From NCBI RefSeq assembly GCF_022548875.1, contig NZ_JAKZEW010000026.1:1-44822 (forward strand): a stretch of 44,822 nucleotides of DNA, in the 5' to 3' direction. Shown here piece by piece: positions 17,488-25,029 of the stretch. The translations under genes and the position numbers were made by a program. How positions within the stretch are numbered: position 1 is the first letter of the stretch; each line of letters starts with the position of its first letter. The notes beneath the pieces were generated by a model, which was not told where the DNA came from, made no database searches, and was given only the letters and a program-made list of their open reading frames with translations. The DNA comes from Glycomyces sp. L485. GTDB taxonomy: Bacteria > Actinomycetota > Actinomycetes > Mycobacteriales > Micromonosporaceae.

Positions 17488-18618
17488 GTGGCATCGCAGG
17501 AATGGCTTGAGAAGGACTTCTACGCCGAGCTCGGCGTGCCGCAGGACGCCTCCAAGAAGGACATCGAGCGCGCCTACCGCAAACTCGCGCGCGAACTCCA
17601 CCCCGACCACAATCCCGATCCCGACGCAGAGGACCGCTTCAAGGGCGTCTCCGAGGCCTACTCGGTCCTCCACGACGACAAGCTGCGCGCCGAGTACGAC
17701 CAGATCCAACTGATGAAGTCCGGTCGCGGCGGCTTCGGCCACATGGGCGGCGGCGGATCCAACATCAACCTCGACGACCTGTTCGGCGCCGGCGCGAGCA
17801 CCGGCGCCGGCGGCTTCACCGACTTGTTCGGCGACCTCTTCGGCCGCGCCTCGGGCACCGCCCGGCGGCGCGGCGCCCAGCGCGGCAACGACCTGCGCAC
17901 CCACGTCACCCTCGACTTCGCCGACGCCGTCAAGGGCACCACCACCGAGCTGCGCATGCGGGCCCCCGGCGAATGCGAGACCTGCCACGGCTCCGGCGCC
18001 AAGCCCGGCACCAGCCCGTCGCGCTGCCTGCGCTGCAACGGCAGCGGACTGGTAACCGAGAACCAGGGCGCGTTCAGCTTCGCGCAGCCGTGTCCCGACT
18101 GCGACGGCACCGGCTCGCTCGTCTCCGATCCGTGCCCCGACTGCGGCGGCACCGGGGCCACCACCAAGGACCGCGTCATCACCGTCCGCGTCCCCGCCGG
18201 CATCGCCGACGGCCAGTCCATCCGCCTCGCCGGGCGCGGCGCCCCCGGCGAGCAGGGCGGACCCCCCGGCGACCTGCTCGTCCGCGTCACCGTGCGCAGC
18301 CACCCGCTGTTCGCCCGCGACGGCGACAGCCTCACCCTGCGCCTCCCGGTGTCCTTCCCCGAGGCCGCCGCCGGCACGAAGGTCAAGGTGCCCACCCTCG
18401 ACGGGCCGGTCACCCTGAAGATCCCCGCCGGGACCCCCACCGGGCGCGTCCTGCGCGTCGCAGGCCGCGGCGTCCCCGGCAAGGGAGACCTGCTCGTCAC
18501 CGTCGACGTCGAAGTCCCCTCCTCGCTGAGCCCCGAGGCCCGAGAAGCCCTGGAGAAGTACGCCGCCATGGCACCGGGCGCCGACCGGTCCAAGCTGGAA
18601 CAGCTGACGGGCCAATGA
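17488..18618 (+). CDS. dnaJ: Hsp40 co-chaperone DnaJ (type I)
   Basis: 376 residues from a GTG at 17488 preceded by GAAGGAGG. J domain at ~10-73 with the HPD triad at 38-40; a Gly/Phe-rich stretch at ~79-125; the zinc-binding domain with four CxxCxGxG repeats (Cys163/166, 180/183, 202/205, 216/219); and the C-terminal peptide-binding domains. Stimulates the DnaK ATPase. The 44-nt gap after grpE has no hairpin, so it is cotranscribed. Confidence 0.97.
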   Translation: MASQEWLEKDFYAELGVPQDASKKDIERAYRKLARELHPDHNPDPDAEDRFKGVSEAYSVLHDDKLRAEYDQIQLMKSGRGGFGHMGGGGSNINLDDLFGAGASTGAGGFTDLFGDLFGRASGTARRRGAQRGNDLRTHVTLDFADAVKGTTTELRMRAPGECETCHGSGAKPGTSPSRCLRCNGSGLVTENQGAFSFAQPCPDCDGTGSLVSDPCPDCGGTGATTKDRVITVRVPAGIADGQSIRLAGRGAPGEQGGPPGDLLVRVTVRSHPLFARDGDSLTLRLPVSFPEAAAGTKVKVPTLDGPVTLKIPAGTPTGRVLRVAGRGVPGKGDLLVTVDVEVPSSLSPEAREALEKYAAMAPGADRSKLEQLTGQ

Positions 18619-18692
18619 TGTCGCGGCTACGAGCGTTGACACCGGCCCGAGCGGGCCTCATGCCCCAGTTTCCAACGCGATTGGAGTGAACC

Positions 18693-19199
18693 GTGACCGC
18701 CTCCGAGAACGCCGGGAGCGGCGACCGCCACAGGACCGGCCGGACCGATATGACCCGACCGCAGGTGCGGACCGTCGTCGAGGTCACCTACCGGCATCAC
18801 GGTCCCGCTGAAGACGAAGTCGACTTCGACGCGAAGATCCTCGCGATCTCGGCCGCCGCCCAGATGGCCGGAATGCACCCCCAGACACTGCGCCAGTACG
18901 ACCGGCTCGGCCTCGTCGAGCCCGCCCGCACGCCCGGCGGCGGCCGTCGCTACTCCGCGCGCGACGTCGCCCAGTTGCGCGAGATCCAACGACTCAGCCA
19001 GGACGAGGGCGTCAACCTCGCCGGCATCAAACGCATCATGGACCTCGAACGCGAGGTCGCCGTCGCACGCGCCGAGCTCGGCGCCGTCATGGACGAGCTG
19101 CGCAGAGCCCGCTACCAGCTCGCCGAGCTGCGCGCCATGGCCGGTCCCTTCCAGCGCCGCAGCACCGACATCGTGCTGTGGCAGGGCAAGCGACAATGA
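18693..19199 (+). CDS. hspR: MerR-family heat-shock repressor HspR
   Basis: About 168 residues from a GTG at 18693 (GGAG 6 nt upstream); an internal ATG at 18750 would trim 19 residues. The winged-helix MerR DNA-binding domain is at ~48-120 (AISAAAQMAGMHPQTLRQYD, then GGGRRYSARDVAQLREI), followed by a helical segment. The ~45-residue N-terminal extension is longer than in mycobacterial HspR. Known HspR proteins repress the dnaK operon by binding HAIR sites with DnaK as co-repressor; two such sites lie in front of dnaK here. Confidence 0.95.
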   Translation: MTASENAGSGDRHRTGRTDMTRPQVRTVVEVTYRHHGPAEDEVDFDAKILAISAAAQMAGMHPQTLRQYDRLGLVEPARTPGGGRRYSARDVAQLREIQRLSQDEGVNLAGIKRIMDLEREVAVARAELGAVMDELRRARYQLAELRAMAGPFQRRSTDIVLWQGKRQ

Positions 19200-19202
19200 C
19201 AC

Positions 19203-19231
19203 TTCAATCTCCGGCCGAAAGCGGCTAGGAT
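19203..19231 (+). promoter_or_regulatory. Promoter before the CNNM-type operon
   Basis: TTCAAT (19203-19208), 17-nt spacer, TAGGAT (19226-19231). The predicted start coincides with the ATG at 19238, giving a leaderless small ORF. It begins immediately after the hspR stop. Confidence 0.5.
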
Positions 19232-19237
19232 TTTCCA

Positions 19238-19342
19238 ATGCCACGAGAAAGACGTAAACGAAGACGGCCCAAGAGCTCGCCCTCCGCCGATATCGGGCCC
19301 CATTCTCTGGGGCTCCCCGGGGAGCGTGAGCGGTGCTCATAG
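19238..19342 (+). CDS. Possible leaderless Arg/Lys-rich leader peptide (34 aa)
   Basis: ATG at 19238, stop TAG at 19340-19342. The first half is strongly basic (MPRERRKRRRPKSS), the second Pro/Gly/Ser-containing. A -10 TAGGAT ends 6 nt before the ATG, so the mRNA could start at this codon. The stop lies 10 nt inside the following CNNM gene, whose GTG is at 19333, so ribosomes finishing this ORF would affect that start. A GGGGCTCCCCGGGGAGC hairpin lies at its 3' end. Leader peptides rich in Arg and Pro control some bacterial Mg2+ transport genes; here this is hypothesis. It may also be chance. Confidence 0.35.
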   Translation: MPRERRKRRRPKSSPSADIGPHSLGLPGERERCS

Positions 19343-20688
19343 CACTCGGTCTCGCCATCACCCTGGCCGTCACGGCCGCCACCGGCTTCTGCGTGGCCCT
19401 CGAATTCGCCTACACCGCCGTCGACCGCTCCCGGCTCGAAGACATCGTCGCCGCATCGTCCGGACGGCGTGCCCAACGCGCCCGCCGCGCTCTGCACATC
19501 TGCTCGCGGCTCTCGTTCGCCCTCTCGGGCGCCCAACTCGGCATCACCGTCACCGCACTGTTCGTCGGCTTCTTCGCCGAGCCGTACCTCGGCCAAGGCC
19601 TCGCCGACCTGCTCGGCGTCGCCGGCGTCCCCGCCGGATTGTCCATCACGATCGGCGTCGGCTTCGCATTCCTGATCGTCAACGTCGTCCAGATGATCAT
19701 CGGCGAGCTCGGACCCAAGAACCTCGCGATCGCCCGCACCGAGGCGCTCGCCCTCGCGCTGGCCACTCCCACGCACGTCTACATGACAGTGGCCGGGCCG
19801 CTCATCCGCTTCTTCGACACCGCGTCGATCAAGCTGCTGAAACTCCTCGGCATCCACGCCGTCGAAGAGCTCGACCACAACGCGACCCCCGAGGACCTGC
19901 ACCGCATCATCGACGTCTCCCGCGACGAAGGCGCGCTCGACCGCGGCCTGTCCGAACTGCTCGACCGCGGCCTGGACTTCTCCGAGATCGTCGCCGAGCA
20001 GGCCATGACCCCGCGCGTCAACGTCCACACCCTCCCGGCCGACGCCACCGTCGCCGACGCCGTCGAGGCGCTCGCCGGCGGCCACTCGCGCTTCCCGGTC
20101 GTCGGCGACGACGTCGACGACCTGCGCGGAGTGGTCGGCATCGGGCAGCTCATCGGGGTGCCCCGCGAGGAGCGCGAACGCGTCCCGGTCAGCGACATCG
20201 CCGACCGCGCCCTGCTCGTGCCGGCCTCCCTGCCGCTGCCGACCCTGCTGGAGCAGATGCGCATCGAGCACCGGCAGCTCGCGTGCGTCGTCGACGAGTT
20301 CGGCGGCTTCGCCGGCATCGTCACGCTTGAGGACATCGCCGAGGAGCTCGTCGGGGAGATCCGCGACGAGCAGGACCGCTTCGAGGCCGTCCCGGTCTCG
20401 CTCACCGGCGGCGCCTGGCTCATCCCCGGGCGCTGGCGCATCGACGAGGTCGCCGACGCCACCGGCATCGACCTGCCCGAAGGCGAGCACTACGAGACCA
20501 TCTCGGGCCTGGTCATGGCCGAGCTTGGGCGCATCGCGCACCCCGGCGACGCCGTGGAGGTGGCCGCCGCCGACACCGACGGAACGCCCCGGCAGGTGCG
20601 GATGGTCGTCGTCTCCTGCACCCGCCATGTGCCACAGGCGATCGAGCTGCAGCCGCAAGAGGTCCCCGCCGCGGAGGAGGTCCGATGA
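19333..20688 (+). CDS. CNNM/CorC-type membrane protein with CBS pair
   Basis: 451 residues from a GTG at 19333 (GGGGAG 8 nt upstream). N-terminal DUF21 transmembrane domain (~1-190) with GAQLGITVTALFVGFFAEP and IIGELGPKNLAIAR, then a CBS pair (~200-335; MTPRVNVHTLPAD, DEFGGFAGIVTLEDIAEELV), then a C-terminal CorC_HlyC domain (~345-440). The family includes Mg2+ (and in some cases Co2+) transporters or efflux proteins formerly called hemolysins. It overlaps the next gene by 4 nt (ATGA); the two paralogues probably form a hetero-oligomer. Confidence 0.92.
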   Translation: MLIALGLAITLAVTAATGFCVALEFAYTAVDRSRLEDIVAASSGRRAQRARRALHICSRLSFALSGAQLGITVTALFVGFFAEPYLGQGLADLLGVAGVPAGLSITIGVGFAFLIVNVVQMIIGELGPKNLAIARTEALALALATPTHVYMTVAGPLIRFFDTASIKLLKLLGIHAVEELDHNATPEDLHRIIDVSRDEGALDRGLSELLDRGLDFSEIVAEQAMTPRVNVHTLPADATVADAVEALAGGHSRFPVVGDDVDDLRGVVGIGQLIGVPREERERVPVSDIADRALLVPASLPLPTLLEQMRIEHRQLACVVDEFGGFAGIVTLEDIAEELVGEIRDEQDRFEAVPVSLTGGAWLIPGRWRIDEVADATGIDLPEGEHYETISGLVMAELGRIAHPGDAVEVAAADTDGTPRQVRMVVVSCTRHVPQAIELQPQEVPAAEEVR

Positions 20689-21701
20689 GCACCGGTCCCG
20701 CACTGCTGATCTCCGTGATCCTCCTGGGCGCCAACGCGTTCTTCGTGGCCGCTGAGTTCGCGCTCGTCGCCTCGAGGCAGCACCGGCTCGAACAGGACGG
20801 CTCCCGCGCGGCCCGCGCCGCGCTCAGGGGCACCAAGAACCTGTCGCTCATGCTCGCCGGAGCGCAGCTGGGCATCACGGCCTGCACCGTCGGCCTCGGC
20901 GCGCTCGCCGAGCCGGCGCTGGCGCACACCATCGAGGTGCCGCTCGAGGCGGTCGGCCTCGGAGCGGCCTCACACCCGATCGCGTTCACGATCGCGCTGC
21001 TCATCGTCGTGTTCCTGCACATGGTGGTCGGCGAGATGATGCCGAAGTCGTGGGCGATCAGCCATCCCGAGTCCTCGGCGATGGCGATGATCTGGCCGTT
21101 CACCGGGTTCGTGGTGCTGACGAAGCCGATCCTGCTCGGGCTCAACCACGGCGCCAACGTGATCTTGCGGATGTTCAAGGTCGAGCCGGCGGACGAGAAG
21201 GCGCAGGCGCATTCGCCCGAGGAGCTGCGGTACCTGCTGCGGTCTTCGGCCGAGGCCGGGCTGCTGCGCGAACCGGAGCACCGGATCCTCGCGCACGCCA
21301 TCGAGGTGCAGCGCCGCCCGGTCGGCGAGGTCGCCGTCCCCTGGTCCGAAGTGGTCACGATCGAAGCCGAAGCGAACGCCGTCGACGCAGAGGACCGCTC
21401 GCGCCGGACCGGGCGCTCGCGCTTGGTCGTCGTCGACACCGAGTCGCGGCCGGTCGGCCTGATGCATGTGCGCGAGGCCGTCCAGTCCGCGCCGGACCGG
21501 GCGGTCACCGAGCTGTCCGCAGCGCCGCTCCTGGTCGCCGCCGACACGACCGTGTCGGGCGCGGTGGCGCTCATGCGGCGCCAGCGCGCCCAGCTCGCGC
21601 TCGTGACCGGCCCGACCCGCCAGGTCACCGGGCTGATCGCCATGGAAGACCTCCTGGAGGAGATCATGGGCGACTTCGAGGATGAGACCGACACGGCTTA
21701 A
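20685..21701 (+). CDS. CNNM/CorC-type membrane protein without C-terminal domain
   Basis: 338 residues, ATG at 20685 overlapping the previous stop. DUF21 domain (~1-180) with EFALVASRQHRLEQDG, GAQLGITACTVGLGALAEPA and VVGEMMPKSWAISHPE, then a CBS pair (~205-330) ending EDLLEEIMGDFEDE. The CorC_HlyC domain of the upstream paralogue is missing, as is usual for the second member of these actinobacterial pairs. Integral membrane; ion specificity cannot be read from sequence. A weak hairpin near 21756-21774 (ACACGCC with GGCGTGT) may terminate the operon. Confidence 0.91.
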   Translation: MSTGPALLISVILLGANAFFVAAEFALVASRQHRLEQDGSRAARAALRGTKNLSLMLAGAQLGITACTVGLGALAEPALAHTIEVPLEAVGLGAASHPIAFTIALLIVVFLHMVVGEMMPKSWAISHPESSAMAMIWPFTGFVVLTKPILLGLNHGANVILRMFKVEPADEKAQAHSPEELRYLLRSSAEAGLLREPEHRILAHAIEVQRRPVGEVAVPWSEVVTIEAEANAVDAEDRSRRTGRSRLVVVDTESRPVGLMHVREAVQSAPDRAVTELSAAPLLVAADTTVSGAVALMRRQRAQLALVTGPTRQVTGLIAMEDLLEEIMGDFEDETDTA

Positions 21702-21853
21702 CGATCCGAACACAGCTGCCACCTGGCCTTTCTATTGCTGGACGGAATCGGGGCGACACGCCTGACGGGCGTGTTCGTCGCCGATTTCGGCCATAGGAGG
21801 CGTGATCATGATTCATCAACCGTTTCCTGTGATCACGTCAACTCTGGAAGACC

Positions 21854-23101
21854 ATGTCGAAATTCTTCGAGGAATCCGGGCCCGAATTCGCCGTCTGCAT
21901 GCGCGGTTACGACCGCCACCAGGTCGACGAGTTCGCCACCCGGCTGTACCGGAACATCAAGACGAGCGAGAAACAGTTCGCCGATGCCCAAACCGTCCTG
22001 GAAGCCGCCGAGGGCCGACTGCGCAGAGCCGAGGAACGCATCGCCGCCTTGGAGCGGAACGTCAGCGACCGAGCCTCGCAGATAGCCGAGCAGGAGCAGC
22101 CGACCCTCGCCGGGCTCGGCACCCGCGTCGAGAGGATCCTGCGCGCCGCCGAGAAGGACGCCGCCGTCCAGCGTGAAGACGCCAAGCGCCAGACCGCGGT
22201 CATGGTCACCGAGGCCCGCAGCGACGCCGAGTCGATGGTGCGCTCGGCCCACGTCGAGGCCGCCGCGACCACCGCCGCCACCGAGCAGGACATCGTGGAG
22301 ATCCGCGCCCGCGCCGTCAACGAGACGACCGAGCTGCGGGAGAACTCGCTCCGCACCCATGATCTGGCATGCACCGACGCGAAGCGCGAGGCCCAGACGG
22401 TCCAAGGGCAGGCCCGGGCCGAGGCCGAGAAGCGGCGTTCCGCTGCCGACCGGGAGATCGCGGTCCTGCGCGCCACCGCCGAGCGGGAGGTCACCGAGGT
22501 CAAGGCCATCGCCTCGCGTGAGGCCGACGAGCAGCGCACGGCGGCCCAGCGGCTTATAGCCGAGGCGGTCGAGCACCGCAAGAAGCGCACTCAGGATCTC
22601 ACCCTGGCCGAGGCGGACAGCCGAGAGCGGGCTCAGAAGGAGGAGGTCGACCGGCACCAGCAGGCCATTGCGATGGCCCAGCGCATCGTCGCGGAGGCCG
22701 AGGAGCGGCTCGCGCTCGCCGAGGAGCGGTGCCGCACTGCCGAGAACCGGGCGATCGAGCGGTGCGAGGAGGCCGACCGGCAGGCGAAGGACACGCTGCA
22801 GCGGTCGAGCGAACGGGCCCGGGTGATCAAGTCCGAGGCGGAGGCCGAGGTGGCGCGGCTGCGCCGCAGCGCGATCGAGCAGGCCGCTGAGCGCGTCCAG
22901 CCGCTCGCCGAGGAGGTCGAGACGCTGCAGCGCCAGCGCGACAGCGTCGGTTCGAACCTGGGGGATCTGCGCCGCCAGCTCGGCATGGTCTCCGGCGACG
23001 AGGATGTGAAGTCCTCGTTCGAGGTCGGTCCGATTCCGATCAACCGGCAGCGCGGGCCCTCCGACATGGACTCGACGCAGCAGCTGCCGATCGTGCATTA
23101 G
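21854..23101 (+). CDS. DivIVA-domain coiled-coil protein
   Basis: 415 residues. The N-terminus FAVCMRGYDRHQVDEFATRL matches the DivIVA lipid-binding pattern (RGYD-x3-VD-x-F). Residues ~40-380 are an almost unbroken coiled coil with long Ala/Glu/Arg heptads, and the tail is short and polar. Such proteins form cytoplasmic filaments or scaffolds at poles and growth sites in actinomycetes; it is shorter than the streptomycete scaffold Scy. The start at 21854 has only a weak GGAAG, while a strong AGGAGG at 21795-21800 serves an out-of-frame ATG at 21808. No in-frame start exists further up because a TGA lies at 21830-21832. Confidence 0.88.
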   Translation: MSKFFEESGPEFAVCMRGYDRHQVDEFATRLYRNIKTSEKQFADAQTVLEAAEGRLRRAEERIAALERNVSDRASQIAEQEQPTLAGLGTRVERILRAAEKDAAVQREDAKRQTAVMVTEARSDAESMVRSAHVEAAATTAATEQDIVEIRARAVNETTELRENSLRTHDLACTDAKREAQTVQGQARAEAEKRRSAADREIAVLRATAEREVTEVKAIASREADEQRTAAQRLIAEAVEHRKKRTQDLTLAEADSRERAQKEEVDRHQQAIAMAQRIVAEAEERLALAEERCRTAENRAIERCEEADRQAKDTLQRSSERARVIKSEAEAEVARLRRSAIEQAAERVQPLAEEVETLQRQRDSVGSNLGDLRRQLGMVSGDEDVKSSFEVGPIPINRQRGPSDMDSTQQLPIVH

Positions 23102-23102
23102 C

Positions 23103-23409
23103 CTCAGTTACCAGGCCCATCGGCGTCTGGCCCGGTGCCGGGCGCGGGTCCGTTTCCGCGTATGGACGCTGCTGAACACCGCTGAGCAGGGGTTCCCCTG
23201 GATCTGCGTGGCGGGCAAGACGCCCACCGGATGGATCGTGGTCGACATGTACGCCACGATCATCACCTGCATCTCCCGCAAAGAAGGCGTGGCCGGGACG
23301 TTCAAGGGCACCTGGGGACACCACTCGCTCGCCGCCTGGTGCGCAGACGTGGCCGCCCACCAGGTACGCGAGACCGCCTGGCGTCCACTGCAACGACACC
23401 GCGGCCCGG
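23103..23409 (+). pseudogene. IS1380-type transposase remnant
   Basis: Directly after the DivIVA-like stop, the frame reads RRLARCRARVRFRVWTLLN, then GWIVVDMYATIITCISRKEG, then AGTFKGTWGHHSLAAWC. This matches the central part of IS1380-family transposases, where the VVDxDAT-x3-H-S-x-KE-A-x2-TFK-x5-HP-LAAWC pattern carries a catalytic Asp. Here DAT has become YAT, HSEKE has become ISRKE, and both ends are gone. Roughly 85-90 codons are recognisable (to about 23365); there is no start codon and no terminal repeat can be defined. A dead fragment. Confidence 0.75.
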
Positions 23410-24556
23410 GCCGACGCTCAAGCCACACACGACACAGACGAATCGAGGCTAAGCGTCCCTTGCGGTCTGGTTGGGCGGCAGGCGTGTGCGGGCCGATCGG
23501 AAACCAATTGCCGTCAGCCCAGCTGCCGATGCGGAGGCCGAGGATTGTCGAGAAGAGCAACACCGCCAGCATATAGAGACAGGCATTGGTCGAGTTGACA
23601 CTGAGCACCTGCTCGGGCCCGTAGGGAAGGTCCGGGGTGACCCTGAAGTAGCAGAGCTCGTACACGACGGCACCGACCAAGCCAACGACCAGAGTCGTCA
23701 GCTTCCATACGGCGTCGCGAGGTCCGATCCTCCCAAACCAGGGACTGTACGGAGGCGTGCGCAGGTATCGCGCCTTCGACCTTGCCGTCCGGTCTTGACA
23801 GACCAACATCGTGAAGAGGACGACGAATACATATGCGGCCAGGCCGTTCAAGGGGTGAATCGGGAATCTGCGCGCCGTCTCGAGGGAGGTCGCGTCATCC
23901 CCGATGACGTATCCCTTCTCCAAGTCCGAAGGGTCGTACAGCGCGTAGATGAGGTCGTTCCTATCGTGCACCCGAGGGTCCTTTTCGCCTGAGACTCGGG
24001 ACTCGATGAAATATGGCCCGTCCTCCGTCGGAATGTTTCCGGAGAACTCGTAGATGTAGCGCCTGGGGCCTTTGTTCTGCTTCTTGGTGACGTGGCCCAC
24101 TTCCACTATCTCGATTGCCGAGATCGTCGTGTCCCCGGAGACCAGATCCCGCCATTCCGGATCATCGCCGACGGTGCCGACGACGAGCCCGACGACTGCG
24201 CAGTTTCCCAGGACGATCATCATGTTCACCCGGAACGCCCTGCGCCGGAATGCCTTACTCGAGAAGTCCAGGCCTCCCTGATATCCATAAGTGACGTTGA
24301 CGGGTTCGCGATCACGCCGCTGGCTCCATATCCAGGCGAATGAGCAGGCGATCCCGAAAAGGATCAAGGCGACTGCCAGGAACTCGGCAAAGACCCCTTT
24401 GAAAAGTACATATCCCGCCACGTGCATGACGGCCACGGCAAGGAAGCTCGTGAACACGAGGAACGGAGCCACCGCGCGCACCAGAGCGGCGAAGCCGGAA
24501 TCGCGGCCGGGCTTCGTGCGAATTCCCTGCGCCTGTGGGAGGTCTGGTGGGTACAT
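23108..24556 (-). CDS. Multi-spanning membrane protein, C-terminus read through IS debris
   Basis: About 482 residues from the ATG at 24556, which has AAGGA 6 nt upstream. Five or six membrane spans: two near residues 30-85, one at ~110-128 (MMIVLGNCAVVGLVVGTV), and three in the second half (LAAYVFVVLFTMLVC, LTTLVVGLVGAVVYEL, CLYMLAVLLFSTILGLRIG). Between spans 3 and 4 is a soluble domain reminiscent of DUF3592 (RYIYEFSG, LYDPSDLEKGYV). From about residue 365 the reading continues through repeat copy A and the antisense strand of the transposase remnant, giving a low-complexity Arg/Trp/Cys tail unlikely to be native. The original stop was probably near 23455. GC content is lower than in neighbouring genes. 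Function unknown. Confidence 0.65.
   Translation of the reverse strand: MYPPDLPQAQGIRTKPGRDSGFAALVRAVAPFLVFTSFLAVAVMHVAGYVLFKGVFAEFLAVALILFGIACSFAWIWSQRRDREPVNVTYGYQGGLDFSSKAFRRRAFRVNMMIVLGNCAVVGLVVGTVGDDPEWRDLVSGDTTISAIEIVEVGHVTKKQNKGPRRYIYEFSGNIPTEDGPYFIESRVSGEKDPRVHDRNDLIYALYDPSDLEKGYVIGDDATSLETARRFPIHPLNGLAAYVFVVLFTMLVCQDRTARSKARYLRTPPYSPWFGRIGPRDAVWKLTTLVVGLVGAVVYELCYFRVTPDLPYGPEQVLSVNSTNACLYMLAVLLFSTILGLRIGSWADGNWFPIGPHTPAAQPDRKGRLASIRLCRVWLERRPGPRCRCSGRQAVSRTWWAATSAHQAASEWCPQVPLNVPATPSLREMQVMIVAYMSTTIHPVGVLPATQIQGNPCSAVFSSVHTRKRTRARHRARRRWAW
23410..23455 (+). repeat. Imperfect direct repeat, copy A
   Basis: 46 bp aligning without gaps to 24615-24660 with 34 identities, including an uninterrupted CGAATCGAGG. 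Copy A abuts the transposase remnant; copy B lies beyond the start of the membrane-protein gene, so the pair brackets it. Confidence 0.6.
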
Positions 24557-24614
24557 CAGTGTCCTTGGGGGTGAGAGTGAACCGCCTACTCTACTGGTAG
24601 ATGGCAACGCGATG

Positions 24615-24660
24615 GCCGCCACTCAAACCACAATGGCCACAGGCGAATCGAGGTTAGAGG
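24615..24660 (+). repeat. Imperfect direct repeat, copy B
   Basis: Same orientation as copy A at 23410-23455. It lies ~60 bp upstream of the membrane gene's start. The interval between the copies is about 1.16 kb and contains only that gene. Confidence 0.6.
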
Positions 24661-24972
24661 AGCGGCCCAGAGGCCGGCGCGGCGCCGATCGGACGATTCG
24701 CTCTCCGAGCCGGGCGCTCCTCTCCCGTTTCCAAGTGCGTGCATTCATCTGCGGGCCCGCGAGTCCAGGTCCATGCCTGCGGCGTAGAGCGGATGCGGAG
24801 GCTGGCAGGTCGTCTCCGCATCCGCGGTCAATCACCGTGCTCCGAGGATGGCTTGTGCAGCTTTGTCGGGTTCTCTAGGATGAGGTGGTCCCCGGCGGCG
24901 GCGCTTGCATATTGCGGATCAGCAGCAGGGTCAGCAACCGGAGCGCCCGCGCCGACGCCGGGGAGTCTATTG
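24661..24972. other. No gene seen
   Basis: No reading frame with a credible start, binding site or domain on either strand. The sequence is of mixed composition, possibly leftover mobile DNA, between repeat copy B and the palindrome at 24973. Confidence 0.5.
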
Positions 24973-25011
24973 CGAATCCTATAGAATATAGGAAATATTC
25001 TATAGGATTCG
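24973..25011. repeat. AT-rich perfect inverted repeat
   Basis: 17-bp arms CGAATCCTATAGAATAT (24973-24989) and its exact complement (24995-25011), 5-nt loop. It starts ~19 nt after the stop of the NlpC/P60 gene on the minus strand, so it can fold in that transcript, but no T-run follows. Its AT content is unusual for this window. Terminator, operator or element end are all possible. Confidence 0.7.
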
Positions 25012-25029
25012 TGGGTTTTCGGTGGTCCT

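Noticed and set aside
21802-22176. 124-codon gene overlapping the start of the DivIVA-like gene
   Set aside because: It has a good binding site but its downstream translation is an out-of-frame Arg/Pro-rich reading of the coiled coil. Kept as a finding about the leader, not as a gene.
23208-23576. Intact gene in the transposase fragment
   Set aside because: Key motifs are degraded, the 5' part lacks a start and similarity stops at about 23365, so it is called a pseudogene.
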